From: Bacteroidia bacterium
GTDB lineage: Bacteria > Bacteroidota > Bacteroidia > J057
Assembly (NCBI GenBank): GCA_030430575.1
Contig: JAUIKF010000040.1
Location: forward strand, 1 to 64,000
Reading direction: 5' to 3'
DNA: 64,000 bases
A model generated the notes under the pieces. The model was not told the origin of the DNA. It worked only from the letters and a program-made list of their open reading frames with translations, and ran no database searches. The translations under genes were made by a program, and so were the position numbers. Positions 1-7,857 of the stretch are shown here, one piece after another (within the stretch, counting starts at the first letter, position 1; each line of letters begins with the position of its first letter).

Positions 1-21
1 AAAGTTCGTTATCTTCGAACA

Positions 22-99
22 GGTAGTGAGATCTGTCATTTTTTTTGTTTAAGCACCTTAAAGATGCCTAATTTCTCACTACCGTTTTTCTTTTTCTAA
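22..99 (+). terminator. hairpin with T-rich tail at the left edge
   Basis: A perfect 10-bp inverted repeat (GGTAGTGAGA at 22-31, TCTCACTACC at 74-83) encloses a 42-nt loop and is followed by a T-rich tract at 84-96. This suggests a factor-independent terminator for a gene lying left of the window. The loop is long, so the call is tentative. The rest of bases 1-230 holds no convincing gene. Confidence 0.35.
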
Positions 100-230
100 A
101 GGGGGACAGATCGCAACTGCGCCCAATCTATATGATTATGATGACCTAGAATAGGCATATTCAATTTGTCGAAACCGTGTTCACTGTATTCAAAATACCC
201 AAATCGTTGATCTGACAAAAAAGGAGAATC

Positions 231-683
231 ATGGTAAGTCTGAAGATTGATCCTAGCACAATAAAATTTAATATCGATGGCAATAGTACAGGAAATATTT
301 ATTTTTCTATTAATGGCAAAAAATCATTTCCTGATGATGAGTGGAACGATTTTGTCGACATTATTTTGAATTGGTGGATTAATGCCATAATTGAAATGAT
401 TGAGTCAAATTTGGTAGGCTGCGAATTGCTTTTTATGGATGGCCCTTTTAGCTTAATAATAACCAAAGATATTCAGGGTGAAAATTGGATAATAAAGACC
501 CAAAAGAGCAATTCAACTTTAAATGAAGTTGAAATAGTGGGGAAAGATTTTGTTGATATGATCTACAAGAAGGCAAGGCAGTTAATGCACTACTATTATT
601 TAAACAACTTCAAAAATGAAGACATTGAAATATTAGAAAAGAGCTTGAATTCCTTTAAGGAAGTAAAGAACATGGATTATTAG
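231..683 (+). CDS. hypothetical 150-aa cytoplasmic protein, immunity-like
   Basis: I do not recognise this family. The protein is small, acidic and soluble, with no signal peptide or membrane segment. It has a Trp-rich helix (residues ~36-50) and a lysine/asparagine-rich helical C-terminus. Its base composition is more AT-rich than the large gene that follows. The start is well supported: AAGGAGA lies at 221-227, four bases after GGAG to the ATG, an unusually good Shine-Dalgarno for this phylum. Size, composition and position next to a YD/RHS-type gene recall immunity proteins of polymorphic toxin loci. That is inference only, because no toxin domain is visible next to it. Confidence 0.6.
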   Translation: MVSLKIDPSTIKFNIDGNSTGNIYFSINGKKSFPDDEWNDFVDIILNWWINAIIEMIESNLVGCELLFMDGPFSLIITKDIQGENWIIKTQKSNSTLNEVEIVGKDFVDMIYKKARQLMHYYYLNNFKNEDIEILEKSLNSFKEVKNMDY

Positions 684-784
684 AATAATAAGAACTCCTA
701 ATTCTGAATGCAAAATAAAATTAAAACTTAAATGCGCCACATTATCTTTATTTAAATACTAAGCCCTTAAATCCCCAATCCCTA

Positions 785-3700
785 ATGAAAACAATCCGCA
801 ATCACCTACAGCTGATAGCAGCTATCAGCCTGCTATCATTTATCCACAGCCTTGTGCTTCCCGCAAGTGCTTTTGCCAACGGCCCTTACCAGAGCGAGTT
901 TACCTCCGGAGGAGGAGGGGCTGGCCATCAAGTCAACCCCGTGACGGGAGACTTTTCCTACAACCTTCCGCTGCTCAATGTCCCTGGACCAGGTGGAGGA
1001 TACCCTATTTCCATGTCCTACAACAGCGGCATCAAAGTCGATCAGCCAGCAACTTGGGCTGGTTTGGGGTGGAATGTAGGGCCAGGGGCTATTTCCAGGC
1101 AAGTCGTAAAACACCCTGATGATGCCAAAGGAAACCTGTCCTGCAATTTTGGCTATAAGTTGATTGCTGGAGATCAAGTCTCCAACACCTTCACGCAGTC
1201 CGCTAGTTTATTTGAGGGAATGGTTGCCTATAATGAGGCTCATTTTTGGGGGACGGGATATGATGGAGGTTATAACTCGTTGGCTGTCAGTGGTCTTAAG
1301 GTGAGTGACTCGTATGGTTCCAATAACCCCTATAGAGGGGTGACAGCCAGCACAAAATCAGCCTTCTCTGGCAATTTGGAGCTTTATGCACCTGGAATCG
1401 GGAGTTTTGGGATGTCTTATGAGCGCCTAAAGGCTGACTATTTTGTTGCATCTAATTCCGAAAAGTATAATTATGGCATCCTCTACAGCAAGGACGGCAT
1501 TCAAAGCTTGACTTCAAATGGAACCCCATATTATGCGCCAACAGAGCTCAAATTGCAGCATCCCCTCAATTCAATGGATGCTTATTCGAATCCTTATAAT
1601 AAACAAAATGGGATAGATTTAAGCTCCCATGAGGATGGCGCAAATTTGAGTATGCCTGCAACAGATAGGTTTTTGGTAAGTGTACCAGGCATAGGGGGGA
1701 GCTTCGAGCCTTCTTTTAATACCACGGTGACTATTCCAAGGGATATGATTAAGGAGGCGAAATATTATACCTATACCCCTGGCTCAAGTGCACCCAATAA
1801 TGGGAAAGTGTTAAATGGGTGGTATTATCACAATGCGGACGACCCCTCCCACGTCCCCAATTCCGCTGATATTCATTTCCAGTACCTTTCAGAACCTGCC
1901 AGTTATTACCTGCAAGACTTTGGTTCTTGGCAGACAGGTTCTTTTGTCCAGAATAGCAATAATTACCCTGTGTCTAGTGCTGCATTTACGCAGGGCACCG
2001 CAGATAAGCAAAATTTCAATTCCGCTCGCAATAAGCGAGGGACATCCACCAATATTGAATGGTTTTCCAATCAAGAAATAGCGAGCAACTTAGCCGCTGC
2101 ACAGTCCCGAGGCTATCTGAAATATAGCTCATCTGAGCATGACAGACTGGATACGGACATTTCTGACCCTGATGGGATCGGAGCTTTTATTGTCACAGAT
2201 ATAAACGGGACCTCCTATCATTTTACCATTCCTGTCTATCAGTATGAGCAATTTTCAGTCTTCGAAAATAAGACGAAGCCTGAAGAAGATTTTGCCATCA
2301 ATATGAATCTTGACAAATATGCGACGCATTGGTTACTGACGGCGATTACAGGGCCGAACTATGTGGATAAAGGAGGTGTAGGGAATTCAGCTAATGGCTA
2401 TTTAGATGACAATGACCAAGGGTATTGGGTGAAGTTTGATTATGGAAAATGGACAGATGGGTATATCTGGAGATCCCCTCACAGTGGGTACATAGACAAT
2501 CCTTTTGATACGGACAAAGGCACCTTTTCTTTTGGTCGTAAACAGATTTGGTACCTAAATAGCATAGAAACAGCTACACATAAAGCTTTATTCCTCAAGG
2601 ATATACGTGAAGACGAAAAAGGTGCTGGGGTAAATATTGATCCCATGAATTATCCTTATTACCAGACATGGACAGCAAAGGATACCTTGAAAAAACTATC
2701 CTTTGCCTACAATAACCCTGGTAACAATAAATTATTGAAACTCAATAAAGTCGTCTTATTATCAAAAGCTGATTTGGCAACAGACGATGTCCTGCCGTCA
2801 GAAGGAGGCAGCCTTGGTGGCCTAACCAATTCCACTGGTTCTTTCAACTTTAAATGGCATGAAATGAATCTAAATGCTGTTACAGGGCAATATGTATCTA
2901 CCAACTTGTTAGCTAGGTCGGGCAATTTTGACAATTATTATGTTGATCATGTGATTGATGAAGCCGATTGGAATGCGCACTTACTGGTTAATCCCAATTT
3001 TGAAGACTTCATTTTAAATGAAGCAGAATTGTTCCATAATTATGACCTTGCCCAAGGCACCCCTAATTCAGATGCTGTGACTCAAGGAAAATTAACCCTC
3101 GAAAAGGTGGCTATTCATGGAAAAGGGGGAGCGAAAATTATGCCTTCCTATAAGTTTTTTTATAAAAACCACGCTGGATATGTCTATGATAGAACAGCAG
3201 CTGATGACTGGGGATATTATGCAAAAGCGGGAATTAGAGACCTTAAAATCGATAAAGATATTTGTGACAAACCCCAAATTGATAATTGGAATTTGGAGAA
3301 AATCCAAATGCCAATGGGAGGCTTTATGGAAATCAAGTATGAACCCGATGTGTATAGTCGAGAGGCTGTATTAGGGTCAGGTAAAAGGATTTCACTCCCT
3401 TCCCCGCAATATGACAATGGTTCTAATCAGATTTATTTGGAATTTTCGCAAGATGAAATGGAGGTAATAGCATGTGCTGCGGCAGTGGGAGATCCTATAG
3501 AGCTTCACAAAACGATAGATGAAGAAGATGTTTGCCAAAATACAGGGAATACTTCTACTCAGAATCAAACGTGTAATATTCAATCCATCGACCTGAACAA
3601 TAACCGAATTTACCTCAGTAATAACGGTAACTGTGGGACATTTTGGGAGACTTCAACTTCAACGAGTTGTACGATAAGAATAGTCATGATTTCAGCTGAA

Positions 3701-5734
3701 GACTTTGTAAAAGACCTTGATGCTATAGGCGGAGGACTCAGGGTAAAAGAGCTCATTACACATGAAGGCTCTGGCGCAGTTTATACCACGAAATATGATT
3801 ATTCAAACCCTGAAACGGGAAGGAACTCAGGGGTAACTTCCTATGCCCCCTTAAAGGAAGCTAGATTTATTCCCTATGTGATGGAAGTGCCAGGACCTGG
3901 CGTTATGTATGAATATGTAACCATCACTTCAGAAGGAGATAATGGCAATATTGAGGCTTATTCCACTACCCAATTTGAAGTTTTAGGAACTGCTTCGAGT
4001 ATGGATGATTATGAATTTCAAATTGGGAATCATTTTGAAGCTGAAGACATTACAGGTAATGCCACATTAGGCTATTTTGACAGCGATTTCAATGTGTTAG
4101 CATCTAATCAGCAGATAGCAGGTGCGTTTGAAAGTAGTATTTATAAAAGAGAAGCTATTATCCATGATAAATCCTTGCATTTGGGTCGACCATTAAAAGC
4201 GATGGTTTATGACAAAACAGGGGTGATGATTTCTAAAGAAGAATATGAATATTATGATCATTCTGAAAATGTGAATGGCGTTGATTATACCAAGCATGGG
4301 ATCCACCAAACTACTCACAATTCTGTGAAGTCTATTACCCAACACAATTGGCTCAATAATGGCTTTAGCTGGAATCACCATGATTATTACTTCGTCTCTA
4401 CCAGTAAAAAGATATACCCAAGTATCTTAAAGTCTGTCAAGACAACCGCCCAAAGTGTCAGTAATGTGAATTACTACGAGAATCATGACCCCACAAATGG
4501 AGCTTCAAAAGTGACAAGAACAGTCAATGGGTATGGAGAACATGTGAAGAGTGAAACCTATTTCGCACACGAGGATCCCAATTTCTCCCCTATGGGGCCA
4601 AAGAGTTTAAATTTAAGCAATAATAATTTTTTAGCTGTTCCGATATACTCCGTTTCATATACCTCTCCTGATGGTGTAACCTGGTCTCCAATAGCAGCTG
4701 CTGGCCAAACATGGTCGAATGATTTGCTGTATCGAGAGGTAGTAGGCAATGCTTATGCTTATGTCCCTGAAAATAATAGTGATCTCTGGTTGCCTTCTGC
4801 TAGCTATGTCTGGAAGGGATTTGCCAATACTGACGGAACCTCCCAAAATTTTGTAGCATTTGATCCCCAAAATCCTTTGGCAAATGGTTGGGAGCTTGAA
4901 AGTGAGATGCTGTTTTTTGACAGAAATTCAAAAGTATTGGAACTCCAAGATATTAATGGAATAAAAGGAACCACGAAATTTGGCTATGGCCTTGAACAAA
5001 GACCCTTAGCATTTGCCTCCAACGCCAAATATAGTGAGTTGGCTTATTCCGGTGCAGAAGACTTTAACCCTGTTACAAATGGCTTTGGAAGTGAAGTTAA
5101 AAAAGCGGGTGGAACAGTTTACGATGCAGGTACAGGCGATTTTGATGACCCATTTACGCATACAGGGCAGTATTCTTTAGCAGTAGCTAATAATAATGAA
5201 GAAGGATTCACTTATGAAGGATCTATTGGGAATGCGGTAGGGAACGACTTTTTCATCTCAGACAGAAAATATAGAGCAAGTGTTTGGGTGAAAGTAGATG
5301 GGAATTTTAATTCAAATAATATGGGTGAGTTATTTTTCGAAACAAATAATTGTGGTAGTAACCCAAATGCCTGTGGCAGTGTGAAAATCGGCGAGGAAAT
5401 TGTTCGGGCAGATGGTTGGATGTTGTTGAATATTGATATTGATTTAAGCCAAGACCCCAATGCTGCTATTTTGAAGATCGGCGTGAGAAAAGGGGCATTT
5501 AATGGTACGCTTTATATGGATGACTTTCGGGTTCACCCCCTTGATGCCCCAATGAAATCCTTTGTATATGATCCTTGGACGGGTGAAATTATTGCGACCC
5601 TAAACGAAGATAATATTGGGACGAAATATGTCTATGATTCAGCTGGAAGGGAGATTCGGAAATTTGTGGAAACCCAAGAAGGATTTAGGCTTATTTCCGA
5701 AAGTAAAGTGGGGTATGAAAGCGTATTAGAGTAG
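785..5734 (+). CDS. giant exported YD/RHS-type protein without RHS core
   Basis: A 1649-aa exported protein with a Sec signal peptide (residues 1-31, ending near ASAFA). Residues ~41-105 carry the N-terminal module typical of Bacteroidota RHS/YD proteins: a Gly-rich stretch, then NPVTGDFSYNLPLL, SYNSGIKVDQ and TWAGLGWNVG. The middle is long beta-rich sequence. Residues ~1470-1600 look like a jelly-roll carbohydrate-binding-like module ending in LYMDDFRVHP. The last ~50 residues contain YD-type motifs (SFVYDPWTGE, KYVYDSAGRE). The family usually continues into a stack of YD repeats, an RHS core and a variable toxin tip. Here the gene stops right after two YD units, with no frameshift visible. 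It may be a naturally short adhesin- or shell-like protein or a truncated derivative. Export is supported; its partner is unknown. Confidence 0.85.
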   Translation: MKTIRNHLQLIAAISLLSFIHSLVLPASAFANGPYQSEFTSGGGGAGHQVNPVTGDFSYNLPLLNVPGPGGGYPISMSYNSGIKVDQPATWAGLGWNVGPGAISRQVVKHPDDAKGNLSCNFGYKLIAGDQVSNTFTQSASLFEGMVAYNEAHFWGTGYDGGYNSLAVSGLKVSDSYGSNNPYRGVTASTKSAFSGNLELYAPGIGSFGMSYERLKADYFVASNSEKYNYGILYSKDGIQSLTSNGTPYYAPTELKLQHPLNSMDAYSNPYNKQNGIDLSSHEDGANLSMPATDRFLVSVPGIGGSFEPSFNTTVTIPRDMIKEAKYYTYTPGSSAPNNGKVLNGWYYHNADDPSHVPNSADIHFQYLSEPASYYLQDFGSWQTGSFVQNSNNYPVSSAAFTQGTADKQNFNSARNKRGTSTNIEWFSNQEIASNLAAAQSRGYLKYSSSEHDRLDTDISDPDGIGAFIVTDINGTSYHFTIPVYQYEQFSVFENKTKPEEDFAINMNLDKYATHWLLTAITGPNYVDKGGVGNSANGYLDDNDQGYWVKFDYGKWTDGYIWRSPHSGYIDNPFDTDKGTFSFGRKQIWYLNSIETATHKALFLKDIREDEKGAGVNIDPMNYPYYQTWTAKDTLKKLSFAYNNPGNNKLLKLNKVVLLSKADLATDDVLPSEGGSLGGLTNSTGSFNFKWHEMNLNAVTGQYVSTNLLARSGNFDNYYVDHVIDEADWNAHLLVNPNFEDFILNEAELFHNYDLAQGTPNSDAVTQGKLTLEKVAIHGKGGAKIMPSYKFFYKNHAGYVYDRTAADDWGYYAKAGIRDLKIDKDICDKPQIDNWNLEKIQMPMGGFMEIKYEPDVYSREAVLGSGKRISLPSPQYDNGSNQIYLEFSQDEMEVIACAAAVGDPIELHKTIDEEDVCQNTGNTSTQNQTCNIQSIDLNNNRIYLSNNGNCGTFWETSTSTSCTIRIVMISAEDFVKDLDAIGGGLRVKELITHEGSGAVYTTKYDYSNPETGRNSGVTSYAPLKEARFIPYVMEVPGPGVMYEYVTITSEGDNGNIEAYSTTQFEVLGTASSMDDYEFQIGNHFEAEDITGNATLGYFDSDFNVLASNQQIAGAFESSIYKREAIIHDKSLHLGRPLKAMVYDKTGVMISKEEYEYYDHSENVNGVDYTKHGIHQTTHNSVKSITQHNWLNNGFSWNHHDYYFVSTSKKIYPSILKSVKTTAQSVSNVNYYENHDPTNGASKVTRTVNGYGEHVKSETYFAHEDPNFSPMGPKSLNLSNNNFLAVPIYSVSYTSPDGVTWSPIAAAGQTWSNDLLYREVVGNAYAYVPENNSDLWLPSASYVWKGFANTDGTSQNFVAFDPQNPLANGWELESEMLFFDRNSKVLELQDINGIKGTTKFGYGLEQRPLAFASNAKYSELAYSGAEDFNPVTNGFGSEVKKAGGTVYDAGTGDFDDPFTHTGQYSLAVANNNEEGFTYEGSIGNAVGNDFFISDRKYRASVWVKVDGNFNSNNMGELFFETNNCGSNPNACGSVKIGEEIVRADGWMLLNIDIDLSQDPNAAILKIGVRKGAFNGTLYMDDFRVHPLDAPMKSFVYDPWTGEIIATLNEDNIGTKYVYDSAGREIRKFVETQEGFRLISESKVGYESVLE

Positions 5735-5739
5735 AGATT

Positions 5740-5943
5740 GTGTTGTTGAGAGGGATATGAATAGGCAAGGACACCGCCTATAGCCAAGACTTCCAGGCAG
5801 GCGGGCATCAGGACATAGGCGTGTAGGAGGCTCGCTTTTGAGAAAAATAGTCCTACACGCACGCCAAGAGACATAATGCATGTGAGGACAAAAAAGCGCA
5901 ATCCATCTATTTGTGCAAAATAGGAACTCCTATTGCTTGACAT
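5740..5943 (-). pseudogene. remnant of an acyltransferase-3 family membrane protein
   Basis: The minus strand encodes RSSYFAQIDGLRFF, which resembles the N-terminus of OafA/YrhL-type acyltransferases (consensus YxPxLDGLRxxA). It runs directly into LGVRVGLFFSKASLLHAYVL and PACLEVLAIGGVLAYSY, which resemble segments near the C-terminal half of the same family. Roughly 200 residues that should separate them are missing. The reading frame then runs into unrelated sequence. This looks like an internally deleted, decaying gene lying between the YD/RHS gene and the M48 protease. It cannot encode a working acyltransferase. Confidence 0.5.
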
Positions 5944-5994
5944 GGCGCAAAAATAGAAAGGATTTTCAGAGGACAATTAGGATTTTGAAATAAT

Positions 5995-6088
5995 AAAGTA
6001 AAAATAACGAACAAGGAAGGAATAAGGACAAGGAGCAACTTCGCTCTTACTTTTCAATTCCTTGTTCATTATTCATTATTTTTACTTT
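5995..6088. terminator. long bidirectional hairpin between convergent genes
   Basis: A nested inverted repeat: outer arms of 13 bp (5995-6007 with 6076-6088), inner arms of 10 bp (6009-6018 with 6058-6067), and a small GAGC/GCTC hairpin at the tip. The outer arms are A- and T-rich, so a T tract follows the stem on either strand. It lies between the plus-strand YD/RHS gene and the minus-strand protease gene. Confidence 0.6.
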
Positions 6089-6105
6089 ACTTCTTCCTCT
6101 CCCTC

Positions 6106-6942
6106 CTAAAACTGCTTCCTCGGCAGCTTCTTCCCTGTTCCGTACTTGCGCGCATATTCTTGCGCTGTAGGAATCAGTTCCTTGAGCTTCGCACTCCGCT
6201 TCGCGGGGTCGGGATGGGTACTCAAGAACTCAGGTGGACGGCCGCCAGCTCCTGAATTCATACGCTCCCAGAAAGGCGTGCCTTCTGTGGGGTCATAGCC
6301 AGCGATAGCCATCAGGTAGAGGCCGATTTCATCCGCTTCTGACTCATGAAGCCTGCTGAAAGGCAGCATCGCACCTAGCTGAGCGCCGAGTCCAAAGGCT
6401 CCCATGAAGATGTTCTGAGTCACTTCAGGCTTTGTTTTGATTGCTTCAGAGAGGGCTGCTCCGCCTGCATTAAGCAAGAGACCTTGGCTCATGCGTTCGT
6501 TTCCGTGGTGAGCGATAGCGTGTGCCACCTCGTGGCCCATCACGACAGCAAGACCATCGGTATTCTGTGCAATGTTCAGTAGGCCTGTATAGACCACGAT
6601 CTTTCCGCCAGGCATAGCCCAGGCGTTCACCGTCTCATCGTCCACCAGGTTGATTTCCCACTGATACCCTTCCAGTTTCTTCTCTTGACCAATCGCTTTG
6701 AAATAGCGCTCTGTTGCCAAACGGATATTATTCCCTACTTCTTTCACCATGGCAGTATGGTTGGTATTAGGGCTGAGTTTGTTTTGGTTCAAAAACTCTG
6801 TGTATTGGTTCAAGGCCATGGCCGAGAGCTCACTGTCTGGAATAAGCTTGGTCTGTTTGCGGCCGGTGATGGGCACAGAGGCGCAAGCAACGACGATCAG
6901 GGTGATCAGCGTGAATGCGATGATTTTGATGGTGTTATTCAT
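6106..6942 (-). CDS. M48-family zinc metalloprotease lipoprotein
   Basis: A 278-aa membrane-anchored metallopeptidase of the M48 (BepA/YcaL-like) group, expected to act on envelope proteins. I start it at the ATG at 6942 because this gives a classical lipoprotein signal ending LIVVAC, with the lipidated Cys at residue 20. Upstream codons add only a non-canonical TTG start and a non-signal leader. The zinc site HEVAH is at residues ~137-141, and the third ligand is in HESEADEIGLYLM. The PGG turn before KIVVYTGLL is typical of M48. There is no C-terminal TPR region, so it is shorter than BepA. A 22-nt AT-rich repeat lies 9 nt upstream of the start. Confidence 0.88.
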   Translation of the reverse strand: MNNTIKIIAFTLITLIVVACASVPITGRKQTKLIPDSELSAMALNQYTEFLNQNKLSPNTNHTAMVKEVGNNIRLATERYFKAIGQEKKLEGYQWEINLVDDETVNAWAMPGGKIVVYTGLLNIAQNTDGLAVVMGHEVAHAIAHHGNERMSQGLLLNAGGAALSEAIKTKPEVTQNIFMGAFGLGAQLGAMLPFSRLHESEADEIGLYLMAIAGYDPTEGTPFWERMNSGAGGRPPEFLSTHPDPAKRSAKLKELIPTAQEYARKYGTGKKLPRKQF

Positions 6943-7320
6943 GGAATGATTAATTATTGATTGAGTGATTATTAATTGGGGATTACTAAAAGCATATAGT
7001 TTCTTAGAAATGTTGATCAACCAATTACTGAATCAATAATGAATAGTCAATAATCAATCAATCTTTATTTTGACTTGATGCAACTAAGATAGTCACTATT
7101 TGTCGTTGATGGTAACGCTTATATGTAAAATATAAGGGCCCAAAATGGGAAAAGAAGTGTGTAATTGAAAAGTTGCATAATGTCCGATTTCATGGCTTTT
7201 GGGAGGATTGGTGTGTGCTAAGGCCACGGTTTGTGTGTAACATACGTTACCATCTGTATTAGTGGGGGAATCTCACTAATGCTAGTTTGTTATCGTGTTC
7301 TACTTTTCAAAACTTGTATC
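6943..7320. other. non-coding region with AT-rich repeats
   Basis: This 378-bp stretch separates the M48 gene from a small plus-strand ORF. Two copies of the AT-rich dispersed repeat lie at 6952-6973 and about 7029-7066. The remaining sequence contains no recognisable gene and no clear promoter match. Confidence 0.5.
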
Positions 7321-7533
7321 ATGGAATCTATTATCGCCTTTTTTGTAATGCTCTTTGGGCTGAATGCGGGCGATCTGCCGCAACAGACTGACGCTACTTT
7401 GCTCCAAAATCGGGGGGTGAATACCGCCCCTATCCAGGAAACACTGTCCAACAGGAGACCTGACCCAGGAAAGGGGCATGGACCTATCATTGTGGTAGAT
7501 GACTCGCCATTCAAACCACCAAAGCAAAATTAG
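7321..7533 (+). CDS. hypothetical 70-aa small protein
   Basis: A short ORF starting at an ATG (7321) with a hydrophobic N-terminus (ESIIAFFVMLFGLNAG) that could be a signal peptide. A polar tail rich in Pro, Asp and Gly follows, ending PFKPPKQN. I do not recognise it. A strong hairpin terminator lies ~95 bp downstream, which is consistent with an independent short transcript. It could also be a chance ORF. Confidence 0.4.
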   Translation: MESIIAFFVMLFGLNAGDLPQQTDATLLQNRGVNTAPIQETLSNRRPDPGKGHGPIIVVDDSPFKPPKQN

Positions 7534-7626
7534 ATTATTGATTGATTTATTGATAAATTATTGATTCACATGTTACATCATTCTACTGCAATTAATAATT
7601 AGTTAATCAATCAATTAATAATTAAG

Positions 7627-7661
7627 AAAAGCGGCCTGCTGTCGGATTGCGGGCCGCTTTT
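7627..7661. terminator. GC-rich hairpin terminator
   Basis: A 10-bp perfect stem (AAAAGCGGCC at 7627-7636, GGCCGCTTTT at 7652-7661) with a 15-nt loop. T-runs end the stem on the plus strand and A-runs begin it, so it can act in both directions. Confidence 0.7.
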
Positions 7662-7690
7662 GTAATAAATAGATTGCAGAATATCATATC

Positions 7691-7855
7691 GATTGCAGAA
7701 TATCGAACAAGGCATGCCCTGAGCCTGCCGAAGGGATTGATGATTGAAGAAGTAAAGAAGCACTTTCCCCTTCTTCAATCCCTTCGGCTCCGCTCAGGGC
7801 ATGCCTTGTTCTGCCCTTCGACAAGCTCAGGGCAAGCAATCGATATTCTGCAATC
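7691..7855. repeat. REP-like nested inverted repeat
   Basis: Outer arms are a perfect 16-bp inverted repeat (GATTGCAGAATATCGA at 7691-7706, its complement at 7840-7855). Inside, 7705-7723 pairs perfectly over 19 bp with 7793-7811 (GAACAAGGCATGCCCTGAG). Between the right arms, 7813-7833 contains CCCTTCGACAAGCTCAGGG, an interspersed sequence I recognise from many bacterial genomes. GATTGCAGAATATC also occurs as a direct repeat at 7672. The element abuts the 3' end of the TPR-like gene. ORFs predicted across it should be ignored. Confidence 0.75.
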
Positions 7856-7857
7856 CT

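Noticed and set aside
2-52. KFVIFEQ-like T9SS tail at the left edge
   Set aside because: In this frame the protein would continue as VVRSVIFFV before a stop, which does not fit a T9SS sorting end; too short to call.
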